From contig CAZTDD010000028.1 in NCBI GenBank assembly GCA_964612675.1, positions 1-57,676 of the forward strand: a stretch of 57,676 bases of DNA, written 5' to 3'. The notes under the pieces are model-generated. The model ran no database searches and was not told the DNA's origin. It saw only the letters and a list, made by a program, of their open reading frames with translations. A program made the position numbers and the translations under genes. This document shows positions 45,627 through 51,777 of the stretch, piece by piece. Each line of letters begins with the position of its first letter. The stretch's first letter is position 1. The DNA comes from CAZTDD01 sp964612675 (lineage in GTDB: Bacteria > Hinthialibacterota > Hinthialibacteria > Hinthialibacterales > JAKPRU01).

Positions 45627-46637
45627 ATGAATAGATATGTTGGTATTCTTTTGTTGTTATTAAGAGTCGTTATCCCGTTTCATATCTCCGCAGAACCCGA
45701 GAAGATTCCTATCCTTTACACCACGGACCTATATCACCCACACGACGATCCCGACGACCATTTCGATTTGGCGACTCTATTTGCGACAGATGAATTGGAT
45801 ATTCTGGGTATTGTGATTGACCGAGGGGAGCGCGGCGCGGACCGACCGGCCACAATGGCTATCGAACAGATGATCTCGATCACAGGGCGTGAAGTGCCTT
45901 ACGCCCTCGGATTGACTCGCAACCTGGAATCGCCGGATGACGCCTGCAGACATCACTCCACGAAGGACCAGGCCGGTGTGAAACTGATTCTGACCGCGCT
46001 TCGTCAGGCAGACCGTCCTGTGAATCTCTTTACTACCGGCAGTCTGCGCGATGTCGCCGCAGCGTATAACCGTGAACCTGAGTTGTTCAAGAAGAAGGTG
46101 GGGCGGTTCTACATCAATGCGGGACACTCGTCCGGGGACGACGAGTGGAATGTCAAACTCGACCGCCATGCTTATGTGCGGATGTTGTCTTCGGACCTGC
46201 CTGTTTATTGGATGCCGTGTTTTGGCGATGATGGTTTTTCTACTTACTGGCAGTTTCGTCACGGTGAAGTACTTGAATCGCTGCCTCTCACGGTTCAGAA
46301 CTTTTTTATCTACGCCTTGAAAAAAACACCGGTATCCGACATCGATCCGATTCAGGCACTAAAACGCGAGATCCCAGCGAAGACAAGACAGGATATCTGG
46401 TCAAAGAAGCGAAACATGTGGTGCACCGCTGGTTTCCTGCATGCGGCGAACAGGCGGAATGACACATTTACCTTCCGAAAGATGCCGGTCAGAATCGACA
46501 AGAACACAGGCCATACACGTTTTGCCGAAGACGCGGACTCCGACTCGGTGCGAATCCTGACTTTCTATCGCGATGACCCGGAGAGATATGCCACATCTAT
46601 GACCACGGTGTTGAGGGACCTGTTGAAAGGACTGTGA
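45627..46637 (+). CDS. Secreted nucleoside-hydrolase-like protein
   Basis: I choose the ATG at 45627, with GAGG 9 bases upstream and a signal peptide (residues 1-22). The product has 336 residues. The region TTDLYHPHDDPDDHFDLATLF corresponds to the Asp-rich calcium site of inosine-uridine nucleoside hydrolases, though the spacing differs from the classic DTDPGxDDA form. VNLFTTGSLRDVAAAY and the later VYWMPCFGDDG also fit the fold. Because the Ca-site pattern is altered and the protein is exported, the substrate may not be a nucleoside. An inverted repeat follows 11 bases after the stop. Confidence 0.75.
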   Translation: MNRYVGILLLLLRVVIPFHISAEPEKIPILYTTDLYHPHDDPDDHFDLATLFATDELDILGIVIDRGERGADRPATMAIEQMISITGREVPYALGLTRNLESPDDACRHHSTKDQAGVKLILTALRQADRPVNLFTTGSLRDVAAAYNREPELFKKKVGRFYINAGHSSGDDEWNVKLDRHAYVRMLSSDLPVYWMPCFGDDGFSTYWQFRHGEVLESLPLTVQNFFIYALKKTPVSDIDPIQALKREIPAKTRQDIWSKKRNMWCTAGFLHAANRRNDTFTFRKMPVRIDKNTGHTRFAEDADSDSVRILTFYRDDPERYATSMTTVLRDLLKGL

Positions 46638-46647
46638 AGAAGTTTCT

Positions 46648-46709
46648 GGTGGGTTACGCTACTCGTAAGTTTGTCTATTTGCCCGGGTTCGTGTCGTCGC
46701 TAACCCACC
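46648..46709. repeat. GGTGGGTTA inverted repeat
   Basis: GGTGGGTTA (46648-46656) pairs exactly with TAACCCACC (46701-46709) around a 44-base spacer. This resembles the small interspersed GGTGGGTTACGC elements seen in many bacterial genomes. It may also stop transcription after the nucleoside-hydrolase-like gene. Confidence 0.6.
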
Positions 46710-46859
46710 CTACGCCGGCCCGCGCTGTGTATCCCATGTTGCGTCAGTGTTTCCTTGTTGTTCGTGAGATTATGGGTAGGCTATTATTTATTCGTCGTCG
46801 CGAGCCGCCGGAGTCTGTGATTTGAGCAATCAGACGTTTCGATCCGAAACGACCGTGTT

Positions 46860-46949
46860 CCGTCATTGCGAGCGAAGCGAAGCAATCTGAATGCAGAACC
46901 AGGCAAACAAGAGATCGCCACGCTTCGCTCCTAAGAAAACGCCTGCGAA
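46860..46949. repeat. GCGAGCGAAGC-type palindromic repeat
   Basis: This stretch contains CATTGCGAGCGAAGCGAAGC and, inverted, GCCACGCTTCGCTCC, like the element at 14643-14763. It abuts repeat copy B at 46950. No gene is visible in 46638-47137. Confidence 0.7.
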
Positions 46950-47068
46950 TCGTCATTCCGAGGAGCGAAGCGACGTGGGAATCTCGCCGTTGAATCGGAC
47001 AAAACGAGATGGCCACGCTTCGCTCGCCATGACGGCAACGGGGACCGCGGTTTCTTCCTCAAATCACC
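46950..47068 (+). repeat. 119-bp repeat, copy B (inverse of 41067-41185)
   Basis: This is the inverted partner of copy A, with two differences in 119 bases (one near 47034 and one near 47062). Near-identity in untranslated DNA implies a recent duplication, gene conversion, or an active element. Confidence 0.9.
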
Positions 47069-47137
47069 GGCTCCGACGGTCCGCGGCTCGCGATGACGGT
47101 AAAGTAACCGACGTACAGTGACCGACCAGGTATATAT

Positions 47138-48298
47138 ATGGCTACAATCAGAAAACTCAAACTCGTTACAATCAGTGCCTTTCTATTGGGCTCAATGTTC
47201 TTCTCGGCCCAATCCGGCTGGGGATGCGATATCCCCGTATTTCGATACGCATTGGAACGCTGGCCGGCCGACCCCTACCACGTTTTCGTGTTTCATCGAG
47301 GAGAGTTAAGCGAGGAGCACAACGCTGCTGTTGGCATGATCCAAGACAGCACGGCGGCCAATTGCGAGGTCTATTCAATCGACCTGGATGACTCTCCGTC
47401 GGAAGGATTCCTCGAATTGTGGGAAACTCAATCGGCTGCAGAACTCCCATGGGGCCTTGTCCGCTTTCCAATGGTTGCGCGGATCGAGGAGGATCTTTGG
47501 TCGGGGCCGTTTGAGAATTTGGATGTGCAGAATTTATTGAATTCTCCGGCACGAGAAGAGATTGCCAAACGTCTTCTGGACGGTCAGACCGCTGTGTGGC
47601 TCTTTCTTGAAAGTGGGAACGAAGAGAAGGACGCCGAGGCGAAGAAAACGCTGGAAACACAGCTGAAACGTATGATGGAGATGCTGCGAATCCCCGAGCC
47701 CGCATTACGTTACAATCCGCCTTCGGCTTCATCGGACCCATCGAAGGGGATGCGTGTCGAGTTCTCTATCGTCACAGTCTCGCGAGAGGACGCGGAAGAG
47801 AAGCTCTTCGTTGAAATGCTGATGAAGAGCGAACCGGACCTCACGGAATATTTATCCGAACCAATGGCGTTTCCCATGTACGGGCGGGGCCGGGCGCTGT
47901 TTGCGCTGGTGGGGAAGGGAATCAATGAGACAAACATCTTCGATTCCTGTGCGTTTCTTGTCGGTCCTTGCGCGTGCGAATTCAAAATGATGAATCCCGG
48001 CACCGATTTATTGATGCCGGTCGATTGGGACACTCATGTCATGGAGCAATATGTCAGCGAATGGGAGCGCTCAATGATCATGGGCCAGGCGCAACCTCCG
48101 CAGGAATCGCAACCCGCGGAACAGAACGTCGCCTCGGAAGAGACAGTATCCGAGGAGACAGTGCAGGAGACGTCCGAAGAGACGGCAAGCCCCCCGAGCC
48201 ATTTCACGCGCAATTTATTTATTATTATTGGTGTGATTGTAATAATTAATATTATTGTGGGCGTTCGAATTGTCCGCCGACGGTCCAATATAGGATGA
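47138..48298 (+). CDS. Exported membrane-anchored protein of unknown function
   Basis: I do not recognise a named family. The 386-residue product has an N-terminal signal (FLLGSMFFSAQSGWG) directly followed by CDIPVFRYALERWPADPY and FVFHRG, wording I associate with uncharacterised secreted proteins of planctomycete-like bacteria. An alpha/beta-looking body has two later Cys pairs (SCAFLVGPCAC). A Glu/Thr/Ser-rich stretch (SEETVSEETVQETSEETA) near residues 328-345 resembles a spacer. A C-terminal transmembrane helix (LFIIIGVIVIINIIVG) ends in a short basic tail. The topology is thus periplasmic with a C-terminal anchor. Codon use is like its neighbours. Confidence 0.75.
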   Translation: MATIRKLKLVTISAFLLGSMFFSAQSGWGCDIPVFRYALERWPADPYHVFVFHRGELSEEHNAAVGMIQDSTAANCEVYSIDLDDSPSEGFLELWETQSAAELPWGLVRFPMVARIEEDLWSGPFENLDVQNLLNSPAREEIAKRLLDGQTAVWLFLESGNEEKDAEAKKTLETQLKRMMEMLRIPEPALRYNPPSASSDPSKGMRVEFSIVTVSREDAEEKLFVEMLMKSEPDLTEYLSEPMAFPMYGRGRALFALVGKGINETNIFDSCAFLVGPCACEFKMMNPGTDLLMPVDWDTHVMEQYVSEWERSMIMGQAQPPQESQPAEQNVASEETVSEETVQETSEETASPPSHFTRNLFIIIGVIVIINIIVGVRIVRRRSNIG

Positions 48299-48323
48299 AC
48301 GAACACAAGAACAATTCTTTCAT

Positions 48324-48376
48324 CTTCCACCCCAAAGGGGTGAAGTAATATAGCCGGTGGGCAACGCCCCTGGAAG
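48324..48376. repeat. Paired GC-rich hairpins
   Basis: CACCCC-AAA-GGGGTG (48328-48342) is followed by GGTGGGCAACGCCCC (about 48356-48370). The pair occurs between convergent genes, 26 bases after the upstream stop. They resemble intergenic repeats and may end transcription, although no T-run follows. Confidence 0.5.
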
Positions 48377-48408
48377 GAAATTATCGGATATTCTGTCTTC
48401 TTGTCATC

Positions 48409-48653
48409 TCATTTCTCGCGTATTTCGTCTCGATCCCTGTCGACTTCCTCAATAATCTCTTCGGCTTTTGCGAGCATTTCCGGCGCGGCCGTTACTGTGA
48501 TTTGATTTGATTCATAGTCGAAGACAATCTCCGCCCGAGCCAAACGACAAGCAATAAACCTCCACTTACCAGCACCGACTGCCACGTAGCGTGAGTGACA
48601 TACGGTAGCCAAACCGCAGCGGCGTGATTGAGACTCTCGATGATGCTGTTCAT
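48409..48653 (-). pseudogene. Truncated, frameshifted BlaR1/M56-type sensor gene remnant
   Basis: An ATG at 48653 overlaps the stop of the BlaI-family gene as ATGA. It opens a 53-residue frame: a short amphipathic start (NSIIESLNHAAAVWLPYVTH), then a first membrane helix (SVLVSGGLLLVVWLGRRLS), as M56/BlaR1 proteins begin; it stops at 48492. In another frame the DNA continues with a secretin-N-like C-terminal end: IVFDYESNQITVTAAPEMLA, then KAEEIIEEVDRD, to a stop at 48409. The likely history is a large internal deletion that removed the peptidase and joined the ends out of frame. A short but working membrane peptide is less likely. Confidence 0.65.
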
Positions 48654-49087
48654 TTCTCCGGTCCTTTCCCGCTGGTTTTGCTTCGTAGCTCTTCCAGGAG
48701 TTCCTCCAGTTTTTCGAGTTCCTCGGAGTTGGGCGGCTGCGTTTCAAAGAGGGACGCAGCGAGGGCCACACGGTTTCCCCCGAAAATCCGCTGCGAGAGA
48801 TTCCGTAGAATCCTCCGGTAGGTCGGCCCGGGCTGACGTGTGGGGCGATAGACAAACGCTTTCCCCACGGGGGCTTTCTCCTTTGCCACTAAGCCTTTCG
48901 CTTCCAGACGTTTGAGCAGGGTCACAGCCGAGCCGTGCGCCATGGGACGATAGCTCTCCATCGTCTCGCGGATCTGACGGGCGGTCTGTTTCCCGTCCCG
49001 CCACAAGCACGCCATCACCTCAAGTTCAGCGTCCGGCAGGTCCGTGACGCGGGGTTTCTTCGGGTTTTCATTTTTCGACGGGGTCAA
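48650..49087 (-). CDS. BlaI/MecI/CopY-family transcriptional repressor
   Basis: A 145-residue winged-helix repressor: LPDAELEVMACLWRDGKQTARQI starts the DNA-binding domain, and TVLTLL-like wording appears as AVTLLKRLEAKGLV. The C-terminal helices serve dimerisation (NSEELEKLEELLEELRSK). I prefer the TTG start at 49087, with AGGAG seven bases upstream, over the ATG at 49120, which would abut the operator palindrome and has no ribosome site. BlaI-type proteins bind palindromes and are released when a BlaR1/M56 peptidase cleaves them. Here the M56 gene is broken, so control must differ. It probably represses itself (49121-49136) and the gene at 49743. Confidence 0.87.
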   Translation of the reverse strand: MTPSKNENPKKPRVTDLPDAELEVMACLWRDGKQTARQIRETMESYRPMAHGSAVTLLKRLEAKGLVAKEKAPVGKAFVYRPTRQPGPTYRRILRNLSQRIFGGNRVALAASLFETQPPNSEELEKLEELLEELRSKTSGKGPEK

Positions 49088-49120
49088 CTGTCTTCTCCTT
49101 CCGAATCCTCTTTCAACCAT

Positions 49121-49136
49121 ATAGACCAGCGTCTAT
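49121..49136. promoter_or_regulatory. BlaI-type operator O1 overlapping the repressor's -10 box
   Basis: ATAGAC-CAGC-GTCTAT is a perfect palindrome with a four-base spacer. On the minus strand, TATAAT (49140-49135) overlaps it, so a bound repressor would block its own transcription. It shares its half-sites with O2 and O3. Confidence 0.7.
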
Positions 49137-49282
49137 TATAAAACGCGGGGGATATTCGGTAAGTAACACATTTTCTTTGTGCTCCCTTCGTCGTCTTTTA
49201 CCACGCGGCAGAATTAGAGCGGTTCTCAACCCCCTCTGAACCTCCATCATTCGTTCCTATGTTACCTTCAACCCCCTCTGTA

Positions 49283-49470
49283 TCTCCCCCAATCTTTGGG
49301 GGAGAAAACAACCCCGCTACCTTCGCTTCTTTTCCTCCCCCGAGATCGGGGGAGGTGTAGGAAAGGGTTGAAATTCGTATCCCAGACTTTTTGCGACCCC
49401 GTCAATCTTTGGGGGAGAAAGCAATCCCCGCTACGCTCGCTTTTTTCCCTCCCCCGAAGATCGGGGGAGG
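49283..49470. repeat. Two copies of a C-rich/G-rich palindromic repeat
   Basis: Copy 1 holds the perfect hairpin TCTCCCCCAA/TTGGGGGAGA (49283-49305) and CCTCCCCCGA/TCGGGGGAGG (49334-49355). Copy 2 repeats the right part of the first (CTTTGGGGGAGAAA) and the second hairpin (49448-49470). CCCCGCTAC-TTCGCTT-like DNA joins the hairpins in both. Bordering strings such as CTTTTTGCGAC also occur at the window start. No gene is visible. Confidence 0.75.
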
Positions 49471-49524
49471 TTAGGAGGGGGTTGAATCTGCTTCCGTTCG
49501 TTTCTCCGATCTCTCTCACTCCGC

Positions 49525-49554
49525 TTGACCTTCGGAGCCTGTTATCTGTAATAA
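49525..49554 (+). promoter_or_regulatory. Candidate promoter for the sugar-isomerase-like gene
   Basis: TTGACC (49525-49530) and TAATAA (49549-49554) are 18 bases apart. The operator O2 begins two bases after the -10, which fits repressor control of this promoter. Confidence 0.5.
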
Positions 49555-49555
49555 T

Positions 49556-49577
49556 TATATAGACCCACGTCTATATA
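49556..49577. promoter_or_regulatory. BlaI-type operator O2
   Basis: TATATAGAC-CCAC-GTCTATATA is a perfect 9-bp-arm palindrome. It is the strongest of the three sites and lies at the start region of the candidate promoter for the gene at 49743. Confidence 0.7.
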
Positions 49578-49590
49578 TGTCAAGCTAAAA

Positions 49591-49606
49591 ATAGACAAAC
49601 GTCTAT
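49591..49606. promoter_or_regulatory. BlaI-type operator O3
   Basis: ATAGAC-AAAC-GTCTAT repeats the same half-sites. Its centre is 32 bases from that of O2, about three helical turns, so two dimers could bind on the same face of the DNA. Confidence 0.65.
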
Positions 49607-49742
49607 AAAAGCGAAGAGGTATGGCTGATGGCGGCTGTCCAATTAACAGGTAAGCACAAAAGCCTTATACTTAGATCTTCAAGGTACATACCCGGCCGGA
49701 TCTCAATTCGGCCGACGACAGTTGCTCGATCAGGAGGCTCTT

Positions 49743-51209
49743 ATGAAATCCGGAATGAAACGTCGCGAATTCCTCGGTGCTACGACAATGGGCACACTTT
49801 GTCTCGGAATGATGCGTTCGGCGGACGCCAAGGTCGTTCCCCCGGCAATGCCGATGCGGCGGGGTGTCTCAAAAACACGGATAGGAAAGGTTTATCTGGG
49901 GAACACGGTCTCGGGATGGCCGTTGCCGAGGATGGATTTCAAGGAAGAGATCGGTCGCTTTGAAGCCGAATTCAAAAAGTTGGCGCCGGCATTCAAAGAC
50001 ATCGAGTTTGTCGACGGCGGTCTGGTGAGTTCGGCGGATCAGATGCCCGATGTCATGGAGAAGTTCGAGGACGTTGACGGGATTCTTGTCCTTCACCTCA
50101 CGCTGGGAACCGGCGGCTATATCCGGCAGCTGCTCGAGTTGAATATACCGATCACAGTCTTCACAACGCCTTATGCGGGCCACGAGTGGCACATCATCGC
50201 GCCTCTGCAGAAGCAGGGCAAGAAGATCGACATTGTGCCTTCCAGCGACTTCTCGGATCTGGTGACGGCGATTCAGCCCATCCGCGCGATTCACCGGATG
50301 AAAGAGGCGAAAGTCCTTTACCTGATGGGTGCCGACATCGATGCCGAGTATGCGAAGAGTATCCGCAAGAAATTCGGTACCGAGATCAAGACGGTTCAGC
50401 TGGAGGATTTGATCGAGCATTATAAGGCGGCCGATGAAAACGCGGCAAAGGAAGACGCCAAACGGTGGATCTCGGAAGCGGAAAAAATCGTCGAGCCGAC
50501 CGAGGAGGAGATCCATAAAGCATCGCGGATGTATATCGGCCTGGCGGACTGGCTGGAAGAAGAACAGGCGGATGCAATTACGATCAACTGCCTTGGGATG
50601 GGGCTTGTCGAGCGTGGCATGGCCTATCCGTGTCTCGGTTTTTCGCGGTTGAGCGGCATGGGGCTCGCCGGTGTTTGTGAGGCGGACATCAAATCGACGC
50701 TGACCCACCTGATTTTTGTTCATCTCACCGGAAAGCCGGGGTTCATCACCGACCCGGTAATCGATCTTTCGAACAATACGGTTATTCACGCTCACTGCGT
50801 GTCCCCAATCATGATGGATGGAGTGGATGGCGAGCAGTGTCCATACGCGATCCGTTGTCACCATGAGGACGGCAAGAGTGTTTCGCTGCAGGTAAAGATG
50901 CGCATCGGGGAGAAGATTTCTTTGGCCCGGTTGATTGGCAATGACATCATGTTGTTCTCGGGCGGCGAGATTGTGGATGTTCCGACCGTGGACCGAGGTT
51001 GCAAGACCAAGGTGACCACGAAAGTGCATAACGCGCGTCGGATTTTGGAGAATTGGTCGTGTGGGTTACACCGGGTGATGTTCTACGGGGACCATCGGGA
51101 GGCGATCCAGCGGTTCTGCCGATTCAAGGATATCCGGTTGGCTCTTGAGGAAGAGGAAGACATGTTTGATGTTCCGGGATTGGAGTGGGAGCCGTACATT
51201 CATGCGTGA
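49743..51209 (+). CDS. Tat-exported L-fucose/L-arabinose-isomerase-like protein
   Basis: The start at 49743 follows AGGAGG and gives 488 residues with a Tat signal (MKRREFLGATTMGTLCLGMM). The body resembles the fucose/arabinose isomerase fold: an N-terminal Rossmann-like part (VDGGLVSSADQ, DVDGILVLHLTLGTGGY, TTPYAGHEWH), then AITINCLGMGL, and a C-terminal part with HAHCVSPIMMDG, which may hold metal ligands. Cytoplasmic isomerases lack a Tat signal, so this relative works outside the cytoplasm, perhaps as a sugar-binding or isomerising protein. Two BlaI-type operators lie in its promoter region. It is a single-gene unit before a tRNA. Confidence 0.8.
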   Translation: MKSGMKRREFLGATTMGTLCLGMMRSADAKVVPPAMPMRRGVSKTRIGKVYLGNTVSGWPLPRMDFKEEIGRFEAEFKKLAPAFKDIEFVDGGLVSSADQMPDVMEKFEDVDGILVLHLTLGTGGYIRQLLELNIPITVFTTPYAGHEWHIIAPLQKQGKKIDIVPSSDFSDLVTAIQPIRAIHRMKEAKVLYLMGADIDAEYAKSIRKKFGTEIKTVQLEDLIEHYKAADENAAKEDAKRWISEAEKIVEPTEEEIHKASRMYIGLADWLEEEQADAITINCLGMGLVERGMAYPCLGFSRLSGMGLAGVCEADIKSTLTHLIFVHLTGKPGFITDPVIDLSNNTVIHAHCVSPIMMDGVDGEQCPYAIRCHHEDGKSVSLQVKMRIGEKISLARLIGNDIMLFSGGEIVDVPTVDRGCKTKVTTKVHNARRILENWSCGLHRVMFYGDHREAIQRFCRFKDIRLALEEEEDMFDVPGLEWEPYIHA

Positions 51210-51219
51210 GTTGGCTTAA

Positions 51220-51310
51220 GTCTGAGCCGCGGACTTAACGCCCTAGCCGGGAAGCAACTTCTGAGTTGGGGCATAACGTCTAAGGTGGGACAATAACGTC
51301 TGAGCTGGGT
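51220..51310. repeat. Degenerate tandem repeat of about 20 bases
   Basis: Units resembling GTCTGAGxTGGGxCATAAC occur about four and a half times in a row after the isomerase-like gene. The best pair is CTTCTGAGTTGGGGCATAAC and GTCTAAGGTGGGACAATAAC. Its function is unknown. Confidence 0.6.
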
Positions 51311-51311
51311 T

Positions 51312-51339
51312 GACAGAAGGGGTAGCATTTATAGGATAT
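51312..51339 (+). promoter_or_regulatory. Candidate promoter for tRNA-Gly
   Basis: A consensus TTGACA (51312-51317) is 16 bases from TAGGAT (51334-51339). The tRNA begins 74 bases later. The -10 is only four of six to consensus. Confidence 0.4.
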
Positions 51340-51412
51340 AGAGCTGGTCAGGCGACTGTAGTGCTGATCAGTTCTTTTAACATGTCGGTTTTGCTACTCG
51401 GTGCCTGATCCT

Positions 51413-51485
51413 GCGGGAGTAGCTCATTTGGTAGAGCATCAGCCTTCCAAGCTGAGGGTCGCGGGTTCGATCCCCGTCTCCCGCT
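51413..51485 (+). tRNA. tRNA-Gly (anticodon TCC)
   Basis: A full cloverleaf is visible: acceptor arms GCGGGAG and CTCCCGC, D-arm AGCTCATTTGGTAGAGC, anticodon stem TCAGC/GCTGA around loop CTTCCAA (anticodon TCC), and T-arm with GGTTCGATCCC. The discriminator base is T, and no CCA is encoded. The 73-base length is normal. It should read GGA and GGG glycine codons. Confidence 0.97.
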
Positions 51486-51777
51486 TACTGAAAAGACTGG
51501 AGTTACAGAATCCACCTCAACAACAGATTTGCTCCGGGGAAGCACAGGGGAAGCAAGCGGATGAATTTCGCGGCCCTGTGGGGCGTACAGGAAGCCCCCG
51601 GATTCAAGAGCCTGACCGGCCCGGGGAGACGGTCCTTCTTGCCGCCGTGTCTCTTTCGAAATCGGCCACCTTCACCGCCCCAATAATCGCGTCAAACGTT
51701 CCGCAATGCGCTTTACATCTCGAGTTTTGCGCTCCACAATATGCTGACGGACGGTGATTCTCGGTTGGAGGCGTACC

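Noticed and set aside
48409..48855. 148-residue minus-strand frame as a complete protein
   Set aside because: Its first part overlaps the BlaI-family gene out of frame; only its C-terminal part resembles a real domain, and that is better explained as the tail of the broken M56 gene.
49869..51029. 386-residue minus-strand frame
   Set aside because: Antisense to the isomerase-like gene, which has the Tat signal, AGGAGG and conserved motifs.
51348..51545. Minus-strand open frame of 65 residues over the tRNA
   Set aside because: It is the antisense of tRNA-Gly; such frames (with GSNPRPSAWKADAL-like wording) are a well-known annotation artefact.
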